Shown here: piece after piece, positions 37,101 through 48,489 of the stretch
Layout of the letters: the number at the start of each line of letters is the position of its first letter
How positions within the stretch are numbered: position 1 is the first letter of the stretch
Assembly: GCA_029948255.1 (NCBI GenBank)
Contig: JALIZF010001939.1
Location: 2,275,001 to 2,339,000 of the forward strand
Reading direction: 5' to 3'
DNA: 64,000 bases
From: Telmatactis stephensoni
Lineage: Eukaryota; Cnidaria; Anthozoa; Actiniaria; Isophelliidae
The notes under the pieces: generated by a model
What the model was told of the DNA's origin: nothing
Seen by the model: only the letters and a program-made list of their open reading frames with translations
Database searches by the model: none
Position numbers and translations under genes: made by a program

Positions 37101-40100
37101 GATAGTGATTATAGCGAGTGAAATGTAGTCTCCTATAGAAGTTGCCTCTTTACGGCTATCTCTTCCTGGTTGTTAATACATGCAGTCTGACAACTGTCTG
37201 CCTTTTCTGCCTGTGCGGCTTCCCTGTTTATGCTTTATAGGTGCATTAGGCGTCAAGTTGTATGGTTTGTGGCTTTTTTGCTTTAAGATAAGATATATGG
37301 TTTGAGAAACCTCTCATGTCTGCCGCTGACTTATGCTTTCACGAAAAAAATCTACCTTTTTATTTTGGACTTAATAGTTTAGGAAAGAATCAACCATTTT
37401 CGGTTTTGAATAGAGTAAAGGTTTTCATCAAGGCGTCTCACGACCTTTCTCATGGTCCTTAATTTTTGGGACTTCAGACTAGTTTCGTGCATATTTACGC
37501 ACCATTTTCTTTGAAGTTTTCTTTTGGTAGTACAACCGCGACGCTATTTTGACTGAAATTGGAGTTTGGAAACACGTAATCGTTGGAGGAGTTGCTTGGT
37601 ATTAATTGGGCATGAAGTACTGAAAAAAATTATTGAAAACGCACATTTCGGTAAAGTACATCATCACGAAAAAATGTGAAAAATTTGCGCATATTTACCA
37701 GCTTTGTCATTTTCTAGGTAAATTCTCTTCGTCGTCGAAGTTTTTAGAAAATGTTCAGCATATCTAAAAGTGAATTCTTCTAGACTCAGAACAAAGCACA
37801 TGACGTCACTTCCCTTGATGGATTTTGATTGGTTCTTTAGTATGTTGATAAGATCAGCCAATAGGAATGTTGCATTCTAAAAACGACCACACTAAAGTAA
37901 ATTCAGTGAGCTTGTTCTTGTGGGTATTCTAGTCTTGTGACAATTAAGAGGAAGGAGGGGGAAAATATGATATGATCTTCATGGGTCAAGTAGTGATACC
38001 TGCGGTACACCCACTCCCATGCTCTCCCTGAAACGAAGCTATTTGATTACGGTGTGCGTAATATCTTATAAAAATATGACATAAACTTGTACGTGTATTA
38101 CCTCAAAAGAATGCTGATCCTTATGGTTAAGTAAATCAATCCTTTCGATAAATGACTTGACCTAAAAATAATATCAATAAATCGTAATATTTTTGGCCAC
38201 TAACATCAGTAGGAAATGGGCTTTGCATTATTCGGTTCCCCTTCCCCAAATTGCATCGTGCTAGACGAATTCTGAGATTATTTTACTTACAAACACATTT
38301 AGATTCTTCATACATGTGTGATTACTATTGTAAGTCTGTCTGTTAGCCGTTGGGTATCTTGTGGGTTCTGCAAGGAAAATTATACTTCTACAAAAAGGAT
38401 ATAATAGGAAAAGAAAAGCAGAGATAGGATGGGAAGAGAAGAGAAGAGAATGAGGAGAAGAGAAGAGAAGAGAATGAGGAGAAGAGAAGAGAAGAGAAGA
38501 GAAGAGAAGAGAAGAGAAGAGAAGAGAAGAGAAGAGAAGAGAAGAGAAGAGAAGAGAAGAGAAGAGAAGAGAAGAGAAGAGAAGAGAAGAGAAGAGAAGA
38601 GAAGAGAAGAGAAGAGAAGAGAAGAGAAGAGAAGAGAAGAGAAGAGAAGAGAAGAGAAGAGAAGAGAAGAGAAGAGAAGAGAAGAGAAGAGAAGAGAAAG
38701 GCATTGTATGGTGAAATTAACTGTACTTGATATATTGCAGAGGTATTGTGAAATTTCTTGAGCTTTTTGCACCAACGAATCAAAATCTGAAACCAGCACA
38801 ACATCCCTAGGAGTTTGCACCATCTGAAAAAGTTCACTTTCTTTAATGTTTTTGCCAATTCCCACAGCGATCACTCGGACACCCATGACGTGTAGAGACT
38901 GGGAGGTATTGGTGAGTGACACTCGAGCTCCTTTTGGATATGTCTGCTCGCCATCTGTAAGAACAAGTGCAACTTTAACAACATTGGGTCTTGCTTTAGG
39001 GAACACATTCTTTGCTGCTAACTTTAATGCTTTGTCAATCCGAGTATTTTCATTAAGAAAGCGAATTTTGTCAACCAATCTTTTAAAATGTGACAGGTTC
39101 TTTGCTTCTTCTAGGCCAACACTTATTTCTGCATCTGTACTAAATATTATGACGGCACCATAGCTTTGATTGGGTATTCCTAGATAGGTGGCCATTTCTT
39201 TGACAAAGTGTTTTTCTTTCCTGTACTCCTTTTTGACACTGCCTGAGCTGTCAACAAGAAAAGCTACATCCAGAGAGCATGATGGGATAGCTGTTGCACC
39301 TAGAAAAAAATAACCGATAAGAACTAATGAAATAATTAAAAATAATTAACCAATCAGAACTAATGAAATATTTAAAATTAACCAATCAGAACTAATGAAA
39401 TATATATATATAAAAAAAAACAATCAGAACGAATGAAATATTTAAAAAAATTAAGTGCTCTATTTTGGACTAAAAACCAAACAACAACGTGAACAACAAC
39501 AATAACAACAAAAACAACAGACAAGAAAACTAAGACAAAAGCAAACTGACAAACTGAAAAGCCGGCAAAAGCAAAATAAAGAACAAAAGCACAACAAATA
39601 ACAAAAACAAAAACTAAATCAAAAGAAAACAAAACAACAACAACAACAACTAACGCATAAACAAAACATAATCGTCTGATAAAATGCATATAAACAGTCT
39701 CTTGCAAGCTTTTTTTCATATGTGTATCGAAAATTTATTTGATTTCATCCTTCCCATTGTAATATGAAATCGAGCATTGAAACTGTCTTACAATCTAACA
39801 AAATAATATCTTTAAAACATTAATGACTAAGTAATATATTGTTATGCTATTAGAGCAGATTTCATATGAATGTGAAACTGACCGTGCCGTGCCGGGTCCG
39901 TGTCAGTGCCGTGTTGTATATAAAAACATTCGAAATTCGTGCCGTAACCGTGCGGTGGCCGTGCGGTGCCGCTTTCACAGTCATACGAAATCTACTCTAT
40001 AATATATGCTTACCACTGCACGGTTGAAAGAGGGAACATGTTGAAAACAATATCAAAAGACAAACTAAAAAAATATAACAAAGAACACAAATTAGGAAGC

Positions 40101-41925
40101 TTATAAAACATTTATGTTGGTCATGGTGTCTTAAATTGGGGTTGGTGTTTTGTAGTCAGTTTTTTTTGTTTAACAATAGATGATGTTATGAGGCAGTGAG
40201 GGACTATTTAGTTTGGAAACATGTACTTGGAAATTAGGGACAGGAAGTTAAGGCCACTAGTGTAATATAAGGACGCGGGACAAGAGAGAAATGGAAATAA
40301 AATTGTATAATTTGTTCTGAACTGAGCCGGGGAAAAACATCAATGAAAAATTATAATGACGGCGTCACACGAGATCAAAGCCACAATCAGGTTAAAAAAT
40401 TGCGCCTCGAATAACTCAAAATCCGTTTATACGAATCTCTCCAAAATTCGTATGCTGCTAGGCAAAGTCCTAAATATTAACGCCTTGTGTGTCGTTTTAA
40501 AAGTTTATGTCGGAAAACGCATAAAGTTGCTTGGGATCTAAAACGGTGACGTCATCGTTTCGTCGCTATATATGGTAACCCCGATGTAAATAAAACACAT
40601 ACCATTAAAAACTTCAGTCTATGTACTAAGTGGACGAAAGTTCATAACTGTGGGTGCTTTCATGTAAGATAGTCAAAATTTCAAATAAAGGACTGCCTGT
40701 GGCTATAGGCACTTTAATGATTAAATTTTTTTTCAAAAATCAGTAAAAGCAAGCGCTGCATTTATTTGAAATAAACATGTTTCATAGTTTTATTTCAAAT
40801 AAATGCGTCGCTTGCTTTTACTAACCTTTTTTTTTTAATTAATCATTAAAGCAACACTAACGTGTTTACTTGCAGAGAAGAATAATTATATATTCCTGCC
40901 TGTCCATAGCAAGGAATTAAAACAGAGTGCTTCTTTAAGCTGAAATGAATATAGGTATGTCAAACGCCTAATTATCAGTAACACGAATCTCCGGTGAAAT
41001 CACGAAGACAGGACATCACGCATAACGACGTTTTCACGATATGCGGAAGTTGATCTTCAGTATAAGCAGCTGAATGGGAGTCAAGTACATAGGGATAGTG
41101 TTTATATTGCCACAAAAAACACTACTTGTATATTTGCCAATTACTGTATTCTGCAATATTGATCTAATAGAACAGAAATCAAATGATGAATCGAAATGAA
41201 TGATATCGAACTTATGGATCATATAGATGAAAATAAAATGGAATTATTTCCTCTTTTTGAATGACATCTTTCTCGATATTGCAGCGCGTTTATAGAATGT
41301 TCTGAAATTCTCTTTGGAGAAGAACTTGTCCCATACTTTCAGTATAATGAATTAATGGAGGTTCTCTTTCGATAATGTCGGTTTAAATTTTTAAAGATGA
41401 CAGATTGCACAAACATGTTCACGAATTAGTGAGGTTGTATACAGAGATATTGAATTTATCTTCCTTATTTCATTGATATCTTTCTAAATGTCGCAACTCT
41501 TTTAGAATATCTGCTTGAAGAAACAACTCCTTCCCGAAGCTACAAGCTAAACTGATGTTACGCGTGACGATGTAACGACGATTGTTCGTTCATTTTGCGC
41601 TACAAGTTTGTAACTTCCACTATAATAAAAAACTTGCAACGTGTTGGGCTAAAAATCGTTCCCTGTGCTATTCTACACGGCATATAGCGTTGCGCGAAAA
41701 TCGTCGTTGTACATCGTCTTTGCATATGTAACTGACCGCATATATCGGCTTAAGAGCTTAAACTCTAAAAGCAAGCTAGCGAAAAGGCAACTGATTTCTC
41801 AGGCTATGAATGTTATGACGAATACTTTTTGGAGAAGAACATGTATGTCAGTTTTCCCTATTTTTAAGATGTTAAATTAACTTCTTACTTATTTTACAAT
41901 CCAATGCCAAGAAGGGGTTTTTCAT
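30135..41925 (-). CDS. Adhesion GPCR with an N-terminal VWA domain: signal peptide - VWA - GAIN/GPS - 7TM
   Basis: Exons in transcript order: 41925-41889 (candidate exon 1), 40064-40014, 39299-38727 (VWA), 38367-38291, 38161-38102, 38027-38000, 37779-37699, 37619-37499, 36759-36663, 36113-36061, 35312-35186 (GPS), 34475-34372 (TM1), 33875-33773 (TM2), 33646-33496 (TM3), 33241-33157 (TM4), 32623-32557, 32103-32012, 31399-31273 (TM6), 30597-30556, 30329-30135. All are GT-AG with unbroken phase; 2271 nt, 756 aa. VWA has an intact MIDAS (DSSGS, T in NENTRIDKAL, TDG). GAIN shows VLSLSVKPKV and CVYWDYVK, then GPS WSTKGC ... CTCNHLTHFAVLM (cleavage expected HL/T, residues 421-423). The 7TM is class B2-like: YFYLVAFCWMLIEGIQLYL, CWLS ... 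WTFVGPVL, LLGVTWLFGVL, GFLIFLFNCVRN. The tail is about 60 residues, proline/lysine rich. Such receptors self-cleave at the GPS and signal through a tethered peptide; VWA probably binds an extracellular ligand through a metal ion. Exon 1 is the least certain part; the 28-nt exon is supported by phase only. Confidence 0.85.
30994..31139. mobile_element. Foldback in the adhesion GPCR intron before the TM7 exon
   Basis: Arms GTCCACAGTAACTCACTTAT and its near-complement are joined by a loop made of repeated ACTCAGTTACTCAAATAA motifs. Non-coding. Confidence 0.6.
32192..32454. mobile_element. Foldback of the ACTAAGAGAGCGAAACT family
   Basis: Ends: CCATAATACTAAGAGAGCGA on the left and its complement (TTTCGCCCTCTTAGTATTAT) on the right; interior rich in CGCGCGC. 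A shorter copy of the same family is at 55326-55476. Confidence 0.6.
32678..33075. mobile_element. CCGTAACCGT-family element split by a minus-strand family-B SINE
   Basis: The left half (about 32678-32760: GGTAACGGTACGGTTACGGC) and right half (about 33000-33075: CACGGTACGGACACG, ending CGAAAACTGCTCTA) flank a SINE at about 32805-33000. On the minus strand the SINE has a tRNA-like head with GAGTTCGATTCCTAG and ends GGTTTCAAGTTTATT. The order of insertion is therefore element first, SINE second. Confidence 0.6.
33895..34230. repeat. (AATC)n/(AGTC)n microsatellite between the TM1 and TM2 exons
   Basis: About 330 bp of AATCAATC with blocks of AGTCAGTC and TCATTC, starting 20 bp upstream of the TM2 exon on the minus strand (exon edge 33875). 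Two blocks of about 120 bp repeat the same order of variants, suggesting internal duplication. Confidence 0.95.
34700..35010. mobile_element. Two partial copies of the GACGTCA foldback family in the adhesion GPCR intron
   Basis: Copies at about 34700-34777 (right arm only) and 34875-35010 end in TTAGAGTACAGACGCACGGA followed by AAAATGGAATC. Full foldbacks of this family are at 13119-13276 and 49652-49834. The arms include TTTTGACGTCATCTGTG. Confidence 0.6.
36365..36490. mobile_element. CCGTAACCGT-family foldback element
   Basis: Contains GGAACAGTTACGGAAGGAAT, TTTCAAATGTTTTTATAGGC and GCGGTTACGGTACGGCGCGG, and ends ATACGAAAACGCTCTAGA, as in the other copies. Intronic in the adhesion GPCR. Confidence 0.55.
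38429..38699. repeat. (AAGAG)n pentanucleotide array in the adhesion GPCR intron after the VWA exon
   Basis: After a short irregular start with GAATGAGGAG units, about 217 bp (from near 38482) are a pure AAGAG repeat, roughly 43 units. It fills most of a 359-bp intron; its edge is about 28 bp from the VWA exon donor (38726). In the transcript it reads CTCTT, an unbroken polypyrimidine tract. It has no stop codon in any frame, so long artefactual frames (RREEK or SSLLF repeats) run through it. Confidence 0.97.
39849..40000. mobile_element. CCGTAACCGT-family foldback, best-defined copy
   Basis: Ends AGAGCAGATTTCATATGA ... TCATACGAAATCTACTCT form a clear terminal inverted repeat. The interior has GACCGTGCCGTGCCG on one side, GCGGTGGCCGTGCGGTGCCG on the other, and the spacer TATATAAAAACATTCGAAAT. 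It ends about 13 bp from the splice donor at 40013. Confidence 0.7.
40555..40851. repeat. Dispersed repeat plus perfect hairpin in adhesion GPCR intron 1
   Basis: 40555-40672 matches 49445-49575 in inverse orientation (shared TTCATAACTGTGGGTGCTTT and ACCATTAAAAACTTCAGTCT). Next to it 40711-40851 is a hairpin: arms TTTCAAATAAATGCGTCGCT-type and AAAAGCAAGCGCTGCATTTA around the loop AACATGTTTCATAG. Confidence 0.6.
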
Positions 41926-44900
41926 TGCAGCAATTTTCAGCGATGTTTCTTTTGACACTGTACGTAGTCGTCCCTCAACACTCCAACCAAATTATGCGTA
42001 TTTAAAAATGAACTAAAAAAAGTAAAGATATTTCGATATTTGAGTCTCTTCAGCAGTTTAAATCAGTATTCGTCTAGAATCTTCTAGCTCGTCCTTTCAC
42101 TTTCAAATGAGGTCTTGCCCTTTCACGTGCACTTTCAATAGTTTTGAAATAGCTATAACTGACGTTGTCGTACGATATAGTTCATAATTTTTTATAATCT
42201 ACCTGTTTTATCGTTTTCCAATGACATTTTTCAGACCTTTGTAATTCAGTTTAACGACTGCAATATTGTTTTTTTCAATAAACTATTATTATTATAATTT
42301 TCAACTAGGTATATCTATATGCCAAATTTTTATTAGCTTGTTTTCATCAATAGATTTTTTTATCATTTATCAATTTTAGCACGTATTTTTTAACATATTT
42401 TATAAATATATAATTTTTTAACGTTTTTAGCCATGTTTATTGTAATAGACTTTGCAAAGTCCCTATTTGTTTCGTTAATTTTTTTTTTCATGCATGCGCG
42501 CGGAGTGTTTTGTTGCTCTTTTTACGTTGATGATGATGATGATGATATTAATGATTAATTCAACTCTCCAGTTAAATTATATTTGTTAAAATTTATCAAT
42601 ATTGACGAATATCAATGCACATATTGATTTCAATTGTTAAGGCGAGAACAACGTTAATGTACGACATAAAACCGAGCCTATTCCGGTCGGCTTTTTCAAT
42701 TGAAGATTAGTAAATTAAAAATGAATATGAACAGAAAACGAAAAGTGAAAGGCGACAGCTGGGCGTTGGTAGTACTGAAAGTAACTTTGAATCGAGAAAA
42801 TTCTTTATGAATACTTCACAAATACACTGACACTAGATGACATCGCCATAAGCGAATTAGTCTTATGGAATCGAATTGGATCGTCGTGTTATTTGCTCGT
42901 CCATATTCTATATTATAGTAGCTTTTTATCACTATAGACTGCCATGATGGTTTTCGCATTGTAATGCAGATTATTCACGTGGTTGCTGAGGGGGCAAACA
43001 ACTTCAAATCTGGAGATTTCAGCTGCTTTATTGATATAATTTTAATTTGGAAAGTATGAAACGATCAGTCTAGCATAAAAATAAAATCTCTCGGACAAGC
43101 CGATCTTTTAAAAATGGTGTCTTGTTCCACTGTTTGCCTCCTTAAAAATCTTATGGTTAGTTTGTATTACAATCTATCGTGAATATAAACTATTAATCAA
43201 GTGCTTGCGCTATAACTCTAAAATAATGTAATATGTATATAGTTCTAGCGCTATACAAATAAATATCTTTATGTTTTATCTTTAACTCGCACGCTGAATG
43301 ACGTTTTAGCGTGTTTGAGGACAGACACATCTTCGCGTAAAGATGATGAAAAGTATTTGCAATAATCAATAGTTTTCTCATGCTCTACATCTTCTATCGT
43401 GTCTATATCACAGCCACAGAGACATGCGCGCGCGTTTTATATGGTTAATTTCATTCTACCTTTCTAGAAATACGTCCATATGGACAAGTAATCAATAAAA
43501 GTCAATAATCCGTCAGAAAACCTTAATAATTATGTACATAAATTAGCTTGTTTTCCAAGTTGTATTTGTATTTTTCCATCAATGCTTCGTTTTAAGGGTA
43601 TTTAGTTAAGGAATATAAAACGCGCGCGCATGTCTCTGTGCTGTGATATAAACACGATGGAAGATGTAGAGCAAGAGAAAAGCAAGCTTAGGAATACGAG
43701 GTGTAGCCGAGTGCTTCTCTTGCTTTTAATTCGAGTGCTCTACATCTTCCAGAGTGTTTATATCACAGTAGAGAGACATAAGCAATCGTTTTATATTGCT
43801 TTTATAAAATATTTTCGACTTTTTGCAAGTCGGCTAATATTTGTTTTCAAGCAGTGATACTTATGAGGTAATCAACAATCACAAATTTCTTGAGTTTGAT
43901 GACTTCATCGCGTGGCGTCATCGCGTCATCGGAACAGAAAATTTCTATAATTTTTGCCATTTCAAAACATCTTTATTCAATTCTTATATAGTATGGCTTC
44001 ATTCTTCAAGGTGCACGAAGATAGATAGACACTTTTATTTAAAATAAGACTCAGGGTAGTCCTGTCAGGTGCCAAAAAGGCTATCCTGCTATCAATACGG
44101 TGGCGTATGCGTTTTCATTTTGTTGACAGATAAATCTTTTAGCTGATAACTTCGCTATTTTATACTTTTCTAGAAGACCCATACGTAACTTTGTGGAGTA
44201 TAATACATAAAACATTTCAAGAGAAAAAATATTTTTTTAGCTGCAAACCCCTCAAAGATTATAGAATTTAAAATGAAAACAAGCTGTTTGCGTCTGCGCA
44301 TCGGAGATTTCAGATCTTCGACACTTTATAGTTTGGCTGAATCATAATGAACTGCTTCAATATGCTTCTATTTGGTTTTAAGACTTTCACTTACAACGTT
44401 TTGACCCATTATTTGAGAAATTTGTAGCATATTTTGTTGAATTGAATTAATTTCAATGAAAAATTATAATTCCCTCTCTTTCGATAGAAATGCGAACCTT
44501 TAAGACCCAAAGAAACGGGGGCATTCCAAAAGTGATATTTTCTCGAAAAATCGTAAGATCGAAGACGTCAATGAGCTCTGGCACTCGCTTTTACAGCCAA
44601 CATAGCAACCATGTTGCTTAGTGACGAAATATGTCCCAGCACTCTAAAAGCCGCTACACAGAATGGAAAGAAGTCGAAACAAGTCAGCTCGAACTTGGGA
44701 CCTCTTGCACTAACCAACTCAGCGACACTCGCTACACTTGCTCCTTTCAGTTTACATTTCATTTCGTCACCTTCTGTATAGTCAACGGTGCTGTTCACTA
44801 CGTGGTGATCAAATGGACATTTATCATCAATAGCTAATTTGTTTTGACGCCAATAACTATTGATCTAGCTATACAGACTTTGATATATGTAAAACATCAA

Positions 44901-47900
44901 CGTATATCGAAATTAGATAAGTGTACAATACAATAGACTTAGAAATACCAAACTGGTTTGGAGTCAAGGAAGTATCTTTCAATCAAAAAGCTTTCTGCGG
45001 CATGTGGGAATTCCTATTATAAGTAAAATTAGAAAAAACCAGACAGTTTTTAGTTCAACGTGACCCACGTATTTCATGCACATAAAATACTCATATTGTT
45101 TTTATACAATGCTATGTAATGTCTTATGAATTGTATGTTTGTGCACGTGTTTTTCTCATTGTTCAACCACGTACAAGAAACGTTTGTGAGACACTCGAAC
45201 AGCTGGAGCGCCTTTTCACCGCTATGAACAATTATAGTGATATATAGCGCTATATAAAAACAGTAAGCTTTTTAGGAGGAAGCGTTGATAGCTCCGTAGC
45301 ATAATATTACTTGTAATTATACATCAAAGAAGCTCAAAGACACTCATTACAATCTGACAGTGGTACCTCAAGTTCAATCCCAAACTCAGTTAACCACTGA
45401 AAATATCAGTTCAGTTCTTACCACAATCTTTAGAACTTAGTTTAAAAATGGAACTTTTTCATTAATAACAAGTTAATATACTTGAAAGAAAAATCGCAAA
45501 ACAGCAAAATACGCAACAAGGCTGAAAGTTGTTGTCAAGTTGTTTAATTGCCTTGAAAACAATATCTCGGTTTGCAAAGTAATCCTACCTTGCTATACGG
45601 TTTCAGAGCCAACTTTATTGTCTCTATGAATGTGAGATTATTTGCAAATTTTGGTATCAAATTCGCAGACAGCGGACTACCGTGCTGAATATATAATCAA
45701 AAAAGAAAAAAAGAAAAAACTAGAAGAAAAAAGAAAGAAAAGAATAGAAAAGAAAAGAAAAGCCAAGAAAGAAAAGATAAAACAGGCCATACAATATTCA
45801 TAGTATTTTGTGTAACCAAGAAAGCCATTAGTTCATTTTTCCACGGAGTTTTTGGCTTCCGAAAAGTTCAAAGGTTTTCTATCTTCCACAATAAGATCAT
45901 ACAAAGTTACAATAAAAATATCATCAAAACTAAATTCTACAAGCAGCGGTGTCGAATGGCAACCGTTTTTACTAAAATGAAAGTCACGCAGTAAAATTAA
46001 CCATGTAGGAACCATAAAAAAACCCCACTCAGATAGACCAGTTACCACTGAGGCGTCAAGCCTTGGTCCTTCTTCGAAGTAACGAGTTTGTCACAAAAGA
46101 TTACCAATAAGACTGCAGAGTGAGGGGACAGAAGCAACCATTTACTTGTTAATTCGCTAGCCTGTTACATTTATGCTTTGCACATATGCAAACTTATGTT
46201 TGGTAAACGTTGCAGTGGTAAATTTCCAGTATCCACCTAGTATTTGCTTTACAAACACTAAATGCTTCTAAACGTGCGTTAGACTGACATTTCAGTTAAG
46301 CTGGTAACCCACACAAAAACCATATGTTTGAAAGCACAGTACACGTAACACAAGCGGTAATGGTTACTGGCTGCTCATTTCATCTCTTCGTGAAAACAAA
46401 TACATCAATTATGAAGCTAAAATCCCCAAGGAAATCTAAATTAAAACGCGCTTACGAATTAAGTGTGGAATTAAAGGGGAAAAACGTTGTTATAGAAATG
46501 TGTAGATGTTTTCATGTATACAGTTAATTTAACAGTATTCCTCAGCATTCAATTTACGAATGTGGCACTGCCTTTTTGTATCATAAAGTTTAGAATTCAA
46601 AGGAAGCGCTACTTCAAAAAAGAGTTTCAAAACCGACAGTTGACAGCTCTTTCACACAACAATAACGTTAACTTGTTCGATATGTGAATAGAAATTGGTA
46701 ACAAAATGTTCCAAAAGATTTTGCTTCATTTTCGGTCGTCATTATATAAAGCGGTGAGCTCCCAGCGGGTCGAGTTATTCCTGTTACTGAGTAACTCTGA
46801 GTAACTATAGCTAATCAAACTTAGTCTAGTAAAAAAAACTCTGAAAACTCAGAGTTTCGTGGTAATTACGCTTGCAAGAGAAATTTAAAAAGAACCGCAA
46901 CGCATTTTCCACCTACCTATTGAGAAGCAAGCCATCTCGTCTTGTAAAACGCAAGACTCTCCACACTCTTGTATCGAAGTTCTCACAGTTTGATGTTCAC
47001 TGTCAGCACAATACCATCTTTCATAAGTCGATAGCATGTACATTAGTGAGTAAAAGCACTGTCATCGCTGGTTCTTGTCATTTTGCTTCCGACTCGATTA
47101 TACTTTTGTTATTAGAAGCCTAGAAGTGCGCCCTTGATCTAAATTAGATATCCTAGCTGCCAATAACTTGTGAGGTTTTAATAAGTCCGCGTGTAAACAA
47201 CGAATTCATTACGTCTCAAGACCTTTACTTCCATCTCCCCGGGAAACGACTTAAATATTGAAAAAATGTCCATCAGAAACATAGGGTAGTTTAGAATTGA
47301 AAGTTTATGGTCTTTTAGTGTCAAAATTCATCAAATGACAGTTCAGCGCATTGTGGATATAGCCTAACGAGGATTTGACGTCACGAGTTCGTAGCTTCTT
47401 TATTTAAATGTCATTGGCTGCAGTGAGTGACTCATTATATGTTCAAAATTCAAACCACTAAAATGTGGACGCACCATATGGAGGAGAGAAGGAACTAGAG
47501 TAATAATTGAACTGTCAACTGTGGTCTTTTCCGAACTGTTATTAATCAGCCTGATATTGGAATAGTAAATAGGAGCAAAGCCGAGGGGAGCCTAAGACGC
47601 GCGCTAAGGGGGTGGAGTGGGGGAAGGGGGGGGGGGGGGGGGGGAGGAAAGAGGGAGGGAACTGTACAACTGACAGATTTTGACCATGTCACCAGTTGAT
47701 ACAAAAGGTCTATTAATTAGTAAGGGAAAATTATACTCTCAACTACCTTTAGTTTTATAACTGAAGTTGACTGCTCGCAGAATACGCTCCCCCCTCTTCC
47801 CCAATCTCTCGCCGCTAAATCCCCACACAGGAATCCCTACTACACAGGCTAACACATGGAAGGCGGGAGGGGACGTACATTGTTTGAGGGCACACTATCT

Positions 47901-48480
47901 GCGCCCCTACGGAAGGTCTCTTTCTTAATCTTCTTCTTCTTATAACAAATTGACATTGTGATATATGTTATTACAAGCTTTAATTATCATTAATCACCTG
48001 CACAGGTCGACCTTAAATGGAAATAACGGATTAAAGAAATCTGAAGAAAAGAGAGAGCGCCGAGTAAGTAGCTTCAAAGTTAGAGCGCTCCTTTTCTAGT
48101 CACCAGCGGAGTGATTTTTTTTACCGACAACTCGTTCAATTTTATTCCTTGAGGGCGGGAACTTAAAAGATGAACTAACTTTGATCCTTTTTCGGTATCT
48201 TTGTATTAATTAACACGACGAATTCCCAGCTAAGCTTCGGCTCACTTTGAATTTTCCTTAAAAATCCCAGCTGATTAGGTGCTTTGTTGAAAAGTAATTT
48301 CCCTTTTAGTTTTCTTGACACCTGTTGTTTTAATAGAAGTACTCAATGGAGTTCATTGTCTGTTATGTCATTCGCACATTTGATATGTAAATATAACGTT
48401 TTCTTGTTGAATATTAAGCAAATATTCATTTCCTTTGTTTATATCTTTGTATTAATTTGTTTGTTATCTTTGTATTAGCT
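41926..48480. other. Gene-poor AT-rich region upstream of the adhesion GPCR
   Basis: No exon series is recognised on either strand; open frames are short and unlike known families. Contents: a relic at 42950-43080 resembling the introns of the duplicated genes (GTAATGCA ... GGGGGCAAAC ... ATTGATATAATTTTAATTTG); a foldback at 43611-43800 with arms AAAACGCGCGCGCATGTCTC and TGGAAGATGTAGAGCAAGAG; a minus-strand family-B SINE at about 44600-44755 (CGAACTTGGGACCTC); purine-rich AAAGA runs at 45700-45780; and a 19-nt G run at 47626-47644. Confidence 0.5.
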
Positions 48481-48489
48481 TTGTGGATT

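Noticed and set aside
38261..39195. Long frames with SSLLF or RREEK repeats
   Set aside because: They are the AAGAG microsatellite read through in frames without stops. Only 38727-39299 (VWA) and 38291-38367 are coding.
45833..46048. 71-codon minus-strand frame with a fairly protein-like composition
   Set aside because: No recognised motif, no convincing neighbouring exons and no splice context; left as unsupported.
46872..47123. 83-codon plus-strand frame
   Set aside because: No homology pattern, signal peptide or splice support; typical chance frame in intergenic DNA.
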